A DNA stretch of 64,000 nt. Origin: JBBPZA01 sp963797015. Its GTDB lineage: Bacteria; Actinomycetota; Thermoleophilia; Solirubrobacterales; Solirubrobacteraceae. Numbering within the stretch: the first letter of the stretch is position 1; every line of letters begins with the position of its first letter. This document shows, piece after piece, positions 1 to 8,023 of this stretch. The stretch covers positions 124,001 through 188,000 of the forward strand of contig CAWCNV010000006.1 in the NCBI GenBank assembly GCA_963797015.1, written 5' to 3'. The notes under the pieces were generated by a model. That model searched no databases. It had not been told where the DNA came from and worked only from the letters and a program-made list of their open reading frames with translations. The translations under genes and the position numbers were made by a program.

Positions 1-88
1 AAGGATCCGGCGTCGCCTGGATCGCCCAGCCGCAGCCGCTGAGGGCCAGCGCCACCATCACGACCGCCATTCCCGTGCGGACCCGCAT
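1..88 (-). CDS. Predicted lipoprotein, N-terminal fragment
   Basis: Only the first 29 residues lie in the window; the gene runs off the left edge. They form a lipoprotein signal peptide: two Arg, a hydrophobic stretch (AVVMVALAL) and the lipobox LSGC, with Cys19 as the predicted lipidated residue. The start ATG is at 88, preceded by a GAGGAGAG ribosome binding site. The mature part is too short to identify. It lies downstream of the PIG-L gene on the same strand, with a 76-nt gap. Confidence 0.7.
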   Translation of the reverse strand, partial: MRVRTGMAVVMVALALSGCGWAIQATPDP

Positions 89-103
89 CCGCCCTCTCCT
101 CTC

Positions 104-132
104 GTCCCTGAGGGACCCTGTCCATCGTGGAC
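104..132. promoter_or_regulatory. Two adjacent palindromes in the lipoprotein leader
   Basis: GTCCCT-g-AGGGAC (104-116) is followed at once by GTCCA-tcg-TGGAC (120-132). Both lie between the PIG-L stop and the lipoprotein ribosome binding site. They could be small RNA hairpins or protein-binding sites; there is no functional evidence. Confidence 0.3.
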
Positions 133-164
133 CCGGCCGACTCTACATACGTGCCGGCGTCCGC

Positions 165-896
165 TCAAGCCGGCCCGGCATCCTCCAGGTCGAACAGCAC
201 CTCGTAGCGCAGGTCGCCGTCGAGCAGGCGGCCGCCGGAGGCGGCTTCGAGCGCCGGCAGCTGGGTGCCGTAGCAGCGGACGGCCTCGAGCTTGCGCTCG
301 TGGGCGGCGTCGTCGAGGCGCCGGACGTCCAGGCGCAGCGTCGCGAGCGTGAGGCCTCCCGTGGCCAGCTCCTGGTCCCACTGGGCGGCGGGGTCGAGGT
401 GGTCCTGCGCGGCGGCGCCTGTGACCGAGGGCGGCCAACCGTAGGAGATCGCGTGCGGGAGGTCCGCGTACAGCGCGACCTTGCGGCCCTCGTCGCGCAG
501 GGCCAGCGCCGCGTCTCGGACCGCTCGGTGGTCGGCGTGGCCGGAGAGCGCGGCCGGTGCCAGCAGGCGGGAGCCGCCTGCCGCCTCGTCCAGCGCGCGG
601 GCCAGCGCGGCGCGATCGAGCTCGGCGTCGCGGTGCTGGTTGTCCGGGAGGCTCAGCTCGTGCGCCGCGCGCCCGGCGGTGGCGAGCGCCGCGCGGTCCT
701 CGGCGTGCCGCTCGCCGAGCCTGAGCCGGGCGTCGGTCGCGCCGGTCAGACGATCCCACCAGCCCAGACGGCAGTTCGGGGGCGGCCCGGTGAAGACGTT
801 GACGACCTCGACCTCGCCCGGCCCCGCGAGCACGTGCCACAGCGACAGGACGGCGTCGTCGAGGTGGGGGGAGAGGATGACCGTGCGCTGCTGCAT
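165..896 (-). CDS. PIG-L family deacetylase
   Basis: A 243-residue protein of the PIG-L/LmbE zinc-dependent N-acetylglucosaminyl deacetylase fold. The N-terminal SPHLDDAVLS carries the His and Asp zinc ligands (HLDD instead of the usual HPDD), and HADHRAV near residue 125 carries the second His pair. Family members deacetylate GlcNAc-type sugars, as in mycothiol or glycolipid synthesis; the substrate here is unknown. The start ATG at 896 has no clear Shine-Dalgarno sequence, but a TAGCGT hexamer (915-910) sits 13 nt upstream, consistent with a very short leader. It diverges from the cyclase gene at 987. Confidence 0.8.
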   Translation of the reverse strand: MQQRTVILSPHLDDAVLSLWHVLAGPGEVEVVNVFTGPPPNCRLGWWDRLTGATDARLRLGERHAEDRAALATAGRAAHELSLPDNQHRDAELDRAALARALDEAAGGSRLLAPAALSGHADHRAVRDAALALRDEGRKVALYADLPHAISYGWPPSVTGAAAQDHLDPAAQWDQELATGGLTLATLRLDVRRLDDAAHERKLEAVRCYGTQLPALEAASGGRLLDGDLRYEVLFDLEDAGPA

Positions 897-932
897 CGCC
901 GCCGGCGCAACGCTAACCGCCGCCGCCGAGCC

Positions 933-952
933 GCGTCCATGCACTTGGACGC
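933..952. promoter_or_regulatory. Inverted repeat between divergent genes
   Basis: GCGTCCA-tgcact-TGGACGC is a perfect 7-bp inverted repeat midway between the PIG-L start (896) and the cyclase start (987). Its position fits an operator acting on one or both divergent promoters. The binding protein is unknown. Confidence 0.4.
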
Positions 953-974
953 AGAACGAGCGCGGCGCGGGCCG

Positions 975-980
975 TAGACT
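975..980 (+). promoter_or_regulatory. -10 element TAGACT, putative leaderless promoter
   Basis: TAGACT ends 6 nt before the GTG start of the cyclase gene, so transcription would begin at about the start codon. No Shine-Dalgarno sequence precedes the GTG. No well-spaced -35 is visible. Confidence 0.5.
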
Positions 981-986
981 CGGCCC

Positions 987-3900
987 GTGGTACGCGAGTG
1001 CCCGAGCTGCGCCGCGGCCTGCGCGCCGGACGCGCGCTTCTGCGCGCAGTGCGGTGCGCCGCTCGAAGGGGCGGCGGCTGCCGACGTGCCGCTCGAGGCG
1101 CGCAAGGTGGTGACGGCGCTGTTCGCCGACGTCGTCGGCTCGACCTCGCTGGGCGAGCGCCTTGACCCCGAGGACTTCACCGAGGTGGTCGGCGAGGCCG
1201 TGCGCGCGATGGCGGAGTGCGTCGAGCGCTTCGGCGGCTCTGTGTCCGAGTTGGCGGGCGACGGCCTGCTCGCGCTCTTCGGCGCGCCCGTGGCCCACGA
1301 GGACGATCCCGAGCGCGCCGCGCTGACCGGTCTGGCGATCGTCGAGTCCTCGCGCGAATACGCCGAGCGGCTCGAGCGCGAGCGCGGGATCTCCGGCTTC
1401 GCCGTTCGCGTCGGCCTGGAGACCGGCCTCGCCGTGCTCGGGCCGGTGGGAGGCGGCTCGCGGGTCGAGTACGGAGCGATGGGCGACTCGCTGAACACGG
1501 CGGCGCGGCTGCAGGCCGCCGCGGAGCCGGGCGGCGTGCTCGCGGGCTCTGAGACGCACCGACTCGCGGCGGGCTCGTTCGAATGGGGAGAGCCTCGCGA
1601 CCTGGAGCTCAAGGGCAAGCTCGGCGCCTTCCGCGCCTACCCCGTCCTGGCCGCGCGCGACCGTCCGGAGCGCCGGCGCGGGCTCGCCGGCGTGACGGCG
1701 CCGCTCGTGGGACGCGAGCGCGAGCTGCGTGTCGCCCAGCACGCGCTGCTCGAGCTCGCCGGCGGGACGGGGGGCGTGCTCGCCGTGTCGGGCGAGCCGG
1801 GCGTCGGCAAGACGCGGCTGCTCGGGGAGCTGCGCCGCACGACGGGCGGCGGCGCGCGCTGGATCGAGGGTCGCTGCGTCTCGTACGCCGAGACGCTGCC
1901 CTATTGGCCGCTGCAGGGCGTCCTGCGCGACTGGCTGGGAGCCCCGCGGGTCGGCGCGGACCCGTCCGCGGCGCTCGAGAAGCGCACGCGGGAGCTCCTC
2001 GGCGCAGCGGCGGCCGACGTCTCAGAGCCGCTCGCGCTCCTGCTCGGACTGCGCCCGGCCGACCCCGCGGCCGACCCCGAGCTCGTGCAGCGGCGGCTCT
2101 ACTCCGCCTTCGCACAGCTGGTGCGCGCGCTGGCGGACGCGGCGCCGCTCGTGCTCTCGCTCGACGACCTCCACTGGGCCGACCCTTCCTCGCTCGCGCT
2201 CGTCGAGCGGCTGCTCGAGCTGACCGACAGCTGCCCGGTGCTGATGGTCCTCGCCGGCCGGCCGGACCCCGAGCAGCCCTTCGCCCAGCTGCTCCAACGC
2301 GTCGAGCGCCGCGCCGGCGACCGCATGCGCCGGGTGGCGCTCGAGGCGCTGCCCGAGGAGGCCGAGCGCGGCCTGCTCGCGGGGCTGATCGGCACCGGCA
2401 CGCTCCCCGAGCGCCTCGAGCGGCGCCTGCTCGAGCGCGCCGAGGGCAACCCCTTCTACCTCGAGGAGCTCGTGCGCTCGATGGCCGACGCCGGCGCGCT
2501 CGTCCGCACCGAGGCCGGCTGGCGCTTCGATCGCGAGGCGAGCGTCGAGGTGCCCGACAGCGTGGAGAAGGTGGTGCTCTCGCGCGTGGACCGTCTGCCG
2601 CCCTCCTCGCGGCAGGTGCTCGGTGCCGCGGCGGTGCTCGGGCGCCGCTTCACGGTGGCGCTGCTCGATCGGGTGCTGGACGGCGAAGGAACTCCTCCCC
2701 CCGGGCTGGCCGCGCTCGAGGCGGCCGACCTCGTGCGCGAGGAGAGCGCCGGCCCCGACAGGCTGCTGCGCTTCACCCACGCCCTGATCCGCGAGGCCGT
2801 CTACCGCAGCCTGCTCAAGCGGCGCCGGCAGGAGCTGCACGCGCGTGCGGCGGACGCGCTCGAGGAGCTCTTCGGCGATCGCCTGGAGGAGGTCGTCGGC
2901 CTGCTCGCGCTGCACTGCAGCGCGGCGGGGGACGACGAGCGCGCGCTGCGCTACCACCGGCGCGCCGCCGAGGCCGCGCGGGCGCTGCGGGCGTTCGAGG
3001 AGGCGATCGAGCACCTCGATGCGGCGCTCGACGCCGCCGAGCGGCTCGGCCCGCCGCCCGACCAGCGCCTGCTGAGCGAGCTGCGGCTTGCGCGCGGGGT
3101 GCTGACCTACGAGCTCGGGCGCGACCTCGGCGCCGCCATCCGCGACATGAACGCCGCCATCGCCGCCGCGGAGGCGGCGGGCGACGCGCAACTCGAGCTG
3201 CAGGCGCACATGGCCGCCGGGCAGAGCTGGCGCTCGCTGGACTTCCCGCGTGGCGCCGAGCACCACGAGCGCGCGGTGCAGGTCGCCGAGGCGCGACACC
3301 CGGACGCGCTGGTGGAGAGCCTCGCTCGCCTTGCCATATACCTCACCCAGGCGCTGCGCCTCCGACGCGCGCGCGAGCTGGCCGACCGCGCGCTGGACGT
3401 GGCGCTGCGCGACGGCGCCGAGGACCCGATCCACTACGCCCGCGATGCGCTGAAGCTCGTCGCGCAGCAGACCGGCGACCTCGACGAGCTCGAGCGGCTG
3501 ACCTCGACGCTCGAGGCCGACCTGCGCCGCGCCGGCCCGCGGTCGCTCGGGGCCGGTGTGCTCTACGAGAGCAATGTGCTGCTGATGTGGGCGCTGGTCG
3601 AGGGCGCCACGACGCCGATGGCACGCGGCGACTTCGAGCTCGCGGAGGCGAAGGCGAGCGAGGCGTTGGCCATGCTGCAACGCAGCGGCGGGCTCGGCCA
3701 CGAGCCGGTGTTCCGCGAGGCCCTGTGCCGGCTGGGCCGCGCGCGCGGCGACTACGCCTCGGCACTCGAACACGGGCGCAGCGCGATGGCGGTGGCCGAC
3801 CGATCGGCGATGGGCGAGTGGGGCGCGTGGGCGGCGGCGACCTATGGCTTGACGCTGCTCGAGCTGCGCGCGGCCGAGCAGGCCGCCGAGCTGCTCGAGC

Positions 3901-4544
3901 GCTGGTCGCAGCGGGCGCGCGAGGCGGGCGCGATCGCGCAGGAGATCCGCTGCCTCGCCCTGCTGGCGTGGGCCGACGCGCAGCTGGGCGACGAGCGTGC
4001 GGCGGGCGACCACCGCACGCGCGCGCAGCAGCTGCTGGCGGAGGTCAACGCGCGGCCGGGCGAGGCGTGGCTGTTCGGCGCCCACGCCTACTTCGCGGTC
4101 GCGCGCGTGCTCACCTGGCAGGGCTACCCGGAGCGCGCCGAGGGCGTCGTGGAGCCCGTGCTGGCGGCCGCAGAGCGCTTCCGCTGGCTCGAGCTCGTGG
4201 CCTACGGATCGCTGGTCGCCGGCTCGGCGCGGCTGGCGGCGGGCGAGCTCGACGGTGCGGAGGAGCGTCTCGGCGCGGCTCTCGAGGTCGCGCCCGCGCA
4301 CGGGTTCGCCGGGGCCGAATGGGAGGCGCACGCAGCGCTGGCGCGGCTGCGCCGCGAGCAGCGCCGGCCGGAGGCGGCCCGCGAGCACCTCGACCGGGCA
4401 CGCGCGATCGTCGACCGGCTTGCCGCCGGCCTGGGCGACGAGGCCCTCGCGCGCAGATTCAGGGAGCGAGCGCTTGCCGAGCCTGCGGCACTGTCGGCGC
4501 CCGCGGGCCGACCCGCTCCGCGAACTCCCGCAGCGCGAGGTTGA
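987..4544 (+). CDS. Zinc-ribbon / class III nucleotide cyclase / AAA ATPase / TPR signalling protein
   Basis: A 1185-residue multidomain protein. Residues 5-22 hold a CxxC...CxxC zinc ribbon (C5, C8, C19, C22). Residues 40-220 form a class III nucleotidyl cyclase domain: metal Asp48 in FADVVGST and Asp92 in AGDGLLALFG, with Asn170 and Arg174 in GDSLNTAARL. From about 238 there is a STAND/AAA-type ATPase with Walker A GEPGVGKT (269-276) and Walker B in LSLDDLHWAD (about 390). The C-terminal half is alpha-helical TPR-like repeats. The architecture matches the multidomain cyclase-ATPase regulators of actinobacteria. The substrate-selecting positions are Glu88 and Gly163 rather than Lys with Asp or Thr, so ATP or GTP preference cannot be read off. 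The last 86 bp overlap the convergent hydrolase gene. Confidence 0.85.
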   Translation: MVRECPSCAAACAPDARFCAQCGAPLEGAAAADVPLEARKVVTALFADVVGSTSLGERLDPEDFTEVVGEAVRAMAECVERFGGSVSELAGDGLLALFGAPVAHEDDPERAALTGLAIVESSREYAERLERERGISGFAVRVGLETGLAVLGPVGGGSRVEYGAMGDSLNTAARLQAAAEPGGVLAGSETHRLAAGSFEWGEPRDLELKGKLGAFRAYPVLAARDRPERRRGLAGVTAPLVGRERELRVAQHALLELAGGTGGVLAVSGEPGVGKTRLLGELRRTTGGGARWIEGRCVSYAETLPYWPLQGVLRDWLGAPRVGADPSAALEKRTRELLGAAAADVSEPLALLLGLRPADPAADPELVQRRLYSAFAQLVRALADAAPLVLSLDDLHWADPSSLALVERLLELTDSCPVLMVLAGRPDPEQPFAQLLQRVERRAGDRMRRVALEALPEEAERGLLAGLIGTGTLPERLERRLLERAEGNPFYLEELVRSMADAGALVRTEAGWRFDREASVEVPDSVEKVVLSRVDRLPPSSRQVLGAAAVLGRRFTVALLDRVLDGEGTPPPGLAALEAADLVREESAGPDRLLRFTHALIREAVYRSLLKRRRQELHARAADALEELFGDRLEEVVGLLALHCSAAGDDERALRYHRRAAEAARALRAFEEAIEHLDAALDAAERLGPPPDQRLLSELRLARGVLTYELGRDLGAAIRDMNAAIAAAEAAGDAQLELQAHMAAGQSWRSLDFPRGAEHHERAVQVAEARHPDALVESLARLAIYLTQALRLRRARELADRALDVALRDGAEDPIHYARDALKLVAQQTGDLDELERLTSTLEADLRRAGPRSLGAGVLYESNVLLMWALVEGATTPMARGDFELAEAKASEALAMLQRSGGLGHEPVFREALCRLGRARGDYASALEHGRSAMAVADRSAMGEWGAWAAATYGLTLLELRAAEQAAELLERWSQRAREAGAIAQEIRCLALLAWADAQLGDERAAGDHRTRAQQLLAEVNARPGEAWLFGAHAYFAVARVLTWQGYPERAEGVVEPVLAAAERFRWLELVAYGSLVAGSARLAAGELDGAEERLGAALEVAPAHGFAGAEWEAHAALARLRREQRRPEAAREHLDRARAIVDRLAAGLGDEALARRFRERALAEPAALSAPAGRPAPRTPAARG

Positions 4545-5520
4545 CCTCCACCGGCCGCCGGAACGGCACCAGGTGATCGCCGCCGTGGATCGTCACCAGG
4601 CGACCGCCGGTGAGGCGCACCAGCTCCTGCGCCCACACGATCGGGCAGTCGATGTCGTCGGTGCCGTGGATCGCCAGCACCGGGCAGCGCACCTGCTCAC
4701 ACAGCTCGCGCGTGCGGCGCGGTGAGAGCAGCTCGCCGCGCCACGCGTCGGCGAGCGTCTCCGGGTCGCCCTCGAGCCCCCACTCGATCGCGCTCTCGAT
4801 CTGGCGTGTCGAATGGGGCTCCAGGCAGGAGAGCTCGCCGAAGAACCACTCGAGGAAGCCGTGGAAGTCGCGGCGCCAGTAGTGGGCGTTGAACTTCGTG
4901 GCGGCGTCGAGGAACCCCATCCGGCGCGCGAAGAGGCGCATGGACCGCGACCGGGCGAGCGCGGGCAGCATGCTGGGCAGGCTGGCGAGCGTGGCGCGCG
5001 CCCGGCGCGCGACGCTCTTCTCCTCGAACGTGCTGGGCACGGTGTCGAGCGGCGGCCACGGGGCGAGCAGCACCAGCGAGGCCACGAACACCGCGCCGAG
5101 CACGCGTTCGGGATGCTCCGCCGCCAGCGGCAGCACCCACTGCCCTCCGCGCGACGGCCCGACCATGATCGCCGCCTCGGTCCCGCTCGCGTCCAACACC
5201 GCGAGCGTGTCGGCGACGAACTCGCGCCAGGAGTACGCCGCCGCCCCGCGCGGCCGGTCGGACTTTCCGCAGCCGCGCCCGTCGAAGGTCACGACCCGGA
5301 AGTGACGCGCGAGGTACGGGATCTGGGCCTTCCACAGCCGCGAGTGGACGATGCTCCAGCTCGGCAGTAGCGCGATCGTCGGGGCGCCGTCCCCGTAGCG
5401 CTCCCAGAACACGCGCACCCCGTCGCGCTCGACGTAGCCCTGATCGTCGGGATAGATCGCGCGCGTGGGTTCCGGGCCGGGCTGGACCGAACGGTAAGGG
5501 CGCTTGGGCCCGGCGCTCAC
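4459..5520 (-). CDS. Alpha/beta hydrolase A of the hydrolase cluster
   Basis: A 353-residue alpha/beta hydrolase. The oxyanion and turn regions are intact (VVTFDGRGCGKSDRP). The nucleophile elbow is VGPSRGG, the acid Asp lies in HGTDDIDCP and the His in GGDHLVPF, so the triad looks complete. Members of this subfamily are often fused to class III cyclase domains in actinobacteria; here the cyclase is the convergent neighbour. The GTG start at 5520 overlaps the upstream hydrolase stop by GTGA, implying translational coupling. Substrate unknown; probably a small ester or lactone hydrolase. Confidence 0.8.
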   Translation of the reverse strand: MSAGPKRPYRSVQPGPEPTRAIYPDDQGYVERDGVRVFWERYGDGAPTIALLPSWSIVHSRLWKAQIPYLARHFRVVTFDGRGCGKSDRPRGAAAYSWREFVADTLAVLDASGTEAAIMVGPSRGGQWVLPLAAEHPERVLGAVFVASLVLLAPWPPLDTVPSTFEEKSVARRARATLASLPSMLPALARSRSMRLFARRMGFLDAATKFNAHYWRRDFHGFLEWFFGELSCLEPHSTRQIESAIEWGLEGDPETLADAWRGELLSPRRTRELCEQVRCPVLAIHGTDDIDCPIVWAQELVRLTGGRLVTIHGGDHLVPFRRPVEVNLALREFAERVGPRAPTVPQARQALAP

Positions 5521-6422
5521 GCCACCGCCTCCGCCGTCCTGGCATCGCCCGCGCGCACCGACTCGAAGAACTCGCGCAGCACGAGGTTCATCGCGACCGG
5601 CCAGCGCACGCCCACCGCCGGCCCTAGCCCCTCGAACACGTGCAGGCGGCCGCCGCTGGCCTCCGCGAGCGGTCCGCTCGTGTCCTTCGGCCACATCGCG
5701 CCGCCGCCGTTCTGGGTCACGAGCACCGGACAGCGGATGTGGCCGGCGAGCTCGAGCGCCTCCTCGCGCTCGTACATCTCGAAGCCGAGAGTCGCCGGGA
5801 TGAGCGTGTCGGCGTCGGTGTCGAGGGCGTGCGAGACGGTCTCCTCGATCTGGCGGGTCGAGTGGGGGTGCGGGAAGAGCGTGCGTGCGAACCACTCGAC
5901 GAAGCCGCGGTAGTCGCGCTTCCAGTAGTGCGGGTTGAACCGCTCGTAGCCGTCGTAGTGCTCGCGGCGCCCGGTCGTGAACGAGTCCACGAAGCCGGGG
6001 ATCCTCCACAGCTGCGGCGTGACGAACGCCGCCGCCCGCACCCGCGCCGGGTGCTCGGCGGCGAGCGCCAGGCCGAGCGGCGCGCGGGGGCTGATGGAGA
6101 CGATCATCGCGCGGTCGGTCGCGGTGGCGTCGAGCACGGCAAGCACGTCGCGGACGTGCGCGGCACGCGAGTAGGCGGCCACGTCGCGCGGCCGGTCGGA
6201 GCGGCCGTTGCCGCGCGGGTCGATGGAGATGATCCGGAAGTGGCGCGCGAGGTATGGAATCTGGGACCGCCACGTGCGCGAGTGCATGAGCGCCCAGGTC
6301 GGCAGGAAGCAGACGGTGTCCGGGCTGTCGCCGTACACCTCGTAGGCGACCCGGACCCCGTCATCGGCCGCGACGTGGCCCTGCTCGTCGGGGTAGCGTG
6401 CGCGCGTCGGCTCAGCGCTCAT
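5517..6422 (-). CDS. Alpha/beta hydrolase-like protein B, probable pseudoenzyme
   Basis: A 301-residue paralog of hydrolases A and C with the same landmarks (RARYPDEQGHV, SIDPRGNGRSDRP, PHSTRQIEE). The catalytic sites are degenerate. The nucleophile elbow reads VSISPRAP instead of GxSxG, the HGTDD acid segment is replaced by QNGGGA, and the GxGH His segment is GLGPAVG. It therefore probably does not hydrolyse esters and may act as a ligand-binding or regulatory partner. ATG 6422 is chosen because GGAG lies 9 nt upstream; an in-frame GTG at 6440 is the alternative. The start codon overlaps that of the divergent Crp-type gene. Confidence 0.75.
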   Translation of the reverse strand: MSAEPTRARYPDEQGHVAADDGVRVAYEVYGDSPDTVCFLPTWALMHSRTWRSQIPYLARHFRIISIDPRGNGRSDRPRDVAAYSRAAHVRDVLAVLDATATDRAMIVSISPRAPLGLALAAEHPARVRAAAFVTPQLWRIPGFVDSFTTGRREHYDGYERFNPHYWKRDYRGFVEWFARTLFPHPHSTRQIEETVSHALDTDADTLIPATLGFEMYEREEALELAGHIRCPVLVTQNGGGAMWPKDTSGPLAEASGGRLHVFEGLGPAVGVRWPVAMNLVLREFFESVRAGDARTAEAVA

Positions 6423-7116
6423 GACCGGTGTCTCCACCACGACCCTAGATCACGCCGCGACCCGCGGGTTCCTGTCCGCGCTCTCAGACGTGGAGCGCCA
6501 GGCGTTGCTCGAGCGCGCGGTCACGCGCCGCTTCCCGCGCGCGACCACGCTGTTCCACGAGCACGACGACTCCGACCGCGTGATCGTGGTGCTCGACGGG
6601 CGGCTGAAGGTGTACTCGGCGACGCCCGAGGGCCGCGAGGCGGTGCTGGCCTTCCGCGGGCCCGGCGACCTGCTGGGCGAGCTCTCGGCGCTCGACGGCC
6701 AGCCGCGCTCGGCGAGCGTCGCGGCGCTGGAGCCGGCCGAGGTCGCGTTCGTGGCGGCCGCGGACTTCCGGGCTTTCCTCGAGCGCCATCCGCGCGTCGC
6801 CGTGCTGGTCCTGCGGATGCTGTGCTGGCGCCTGCGCGACGCCGACCGCAAGCGCGTGGAGTACGCCGCCTTCGACACGATCGGCCGCGTCGCGGCGCGG
6901 CTGGTGGAGCTGTGTGCCGAGCACGGGACGCCGGCAGCGGAGGGCGTCGAGATCACGCTCCCGCTGTCCCAGGACGAGCTCGCGGGCTGGACGGGCTCCT
7001 CGCGCGAGGCCGTGGGCAAGGCGCTGCACACGTTGCGCGAGCTCGGCTGGCTGCAGACCTCGCGACGGCGCATCACGGTGCTCGATCTCGAGTCGCTGCG
7101 GCGGCGGTCGATGTAG
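6421..7116 (+). CDS. Crp/Fnr family transcriptional regulator
   Basis: A 231-residue regulator with an N-terminal cyclic-nucleotide-binding beta-barrel (about 15-130), a long dimerisation helix and a C-terminal winged helix (QDELAGWTGSSREAVGKALH as recognition region). The phosphate-binding cassette reads GELSALDGQPRSASV and keeps the Glu and Arg that contact cyclic nucleotides in CRP, so a cyclic nucleotide ligand is plausible. No cysteine cluster of the FNR type is seen. The ATG start has no clear ribosome binding site; TAGCGT (6394-6399) may be its -10. It lies between hydrolases B and C and overlaps the 3' end of C by 44 bp. Confidence 0.85.
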   Translation: MTGVSTTTLDHAATRGFLSALSDVERQALLERAVTRRFPRATTLFHEHDDSDRVIVVLDGRLKVYSATPEGREAVLAFRGPGDLLGELSALDGQPRSASVAALEPAEVAFVAAADFRAFLERHPRVAVLVLRMLCWRLRDADRKRVEYAAFDTIGRVAARLVELCAEHGTPAAEGVEITLPLSQDELAGWTGSSREAVGKALHTLRELGWLQTSRRRITVLDLESLRRRSM

Positions 7117-8023
7117 CGGCCTCCCAGGCCGTCTCGGCGAACTCCCTGATCAGGAGGTTGACCTCGACCGGGCGGCGGCCGTGCGGGCAGTGGCCACTTC
7201 CCTCCATCGTGTACAGGCCGCCGCCGGTGACCTCTGCGAGCGCCGCGCCCGAGGCGTACGGGCGGATCGCGTCGTCGGTGCCGTGGATCACCAGGACGGG
7301 ACAGCGGATGCTCCGGTAGACCCTGCGCCACTCGTCGGGGTCGCCCAGTGACAGGGCGCGCCGCGTGTCGAGGAGGGTCTCGGGGTCCGTCTGCAGGCCG
7401 TAGCCGATGGCGTCCTCGATCTGCTTGGTCGAGTGGCGCTCGGTGAACACGCGGCCGAAGAAGAACTCGAGGAAGCCGCGGTAGTCCCGCCGCCAGTAGT
7501 GGATGTTCTCCTTGGCCCAGCCCTCGTCGGTGTCGAGCGGCTCGGTCAGCGAGTGGATCGCGCGCTCGGGATGGGGCTCGCCGAGCCACACGGCGGCGCC
7601 TATGAACACCACGCCGAGAACACGGTCCGGTTGCTCGGCCGCCAGCAGCGATCCGGACTGCGCCCCGGCTGAGAGGCCGACGAGCACGGCGCGCTCGGTC
7701 GCGGTGGCGTCCATGACCTCCAGCGCATCGGTGGCGAACTGGCCCGGCACGTAGGCATCGACACCGCGCGGCCGATCGGAGCGGCCGTTGCCGCGCCCGT
7801 CGAAGGTCACGACGCGGCAATGGCGCGCGAGGTAATGGATCTGGGCCTTCCAGTGGCGCGAATGGATGATCGACCACGTCGGCAGCAGCAGGATCGTCGG
7901 CTCGCCGTCGCCGTAGACCTCGTAGAAGACGCGCACGCCGTCGCGCTCTACGAAGCCCTCGTCGTCCGGGTAGCGCGCGCGGGTCTGCTCGAGCGGCGAC
8001 GCGGGTGCAATCGTGAGGGTCAC
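7073..8023 (-). CDS. Alpha/beta hydrolase C of the hydrolase cluster
   Basis: A 316-residue alpha/beta hydrolase closely related to A and B. The triad is complete: Ser in VGLSAGAQ, Asp in HGTDDAIRP, His in GSGHCPHG. The GTG start at 8023 overlaps the stop of the upstream glycosyltransferase by GTGA, so the two are probably co-translated. The 3' end overlaps the convergent Crp-type gene by 44 bp. Substrate unknown. The pairing with a glycosyltransferase and a methyltransferase suggests modification or turnover of a small glycosylated molecule, which is inference. Confidence 0.8.
   Translation of the reverse strand: MTLTIAPASPLEQTRARYPDDEGFVERDGVRVFYEVYGDGEPTILLLPTWSIIHSRHWKAQIHYLARHCRVVTFDGRGNGRSDRPRGVDAYVPGQFATDALEVMDATATERAVLVGLSAGAQSGSLLAAEQPDRVLGVVFIGAAVWLGEPHPERAIHSLTEPLDTDEGWAKENIHYWRRDYRGFLEFFFGRVFTERHSTKQIEDAIGYGLQTDPETLLDTRRALSLGDPDEWRRVYRSIRCPVLVIHGTDDAIRPYASGAALAEVTGGGLYTMEGSGHCPHGRRPVEVNLLIREFAETAWEAATSTAAAATRDRAP

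Noticed and set aside
58..1742. Long open frames antisense to the PIG-L and cyclase genes
   Set aside because: In GC-rich DNA the opposite frames of real genes lack stops. Their products are Arg/Ala-rich low-complexity sequences with no motif or family resemblance.
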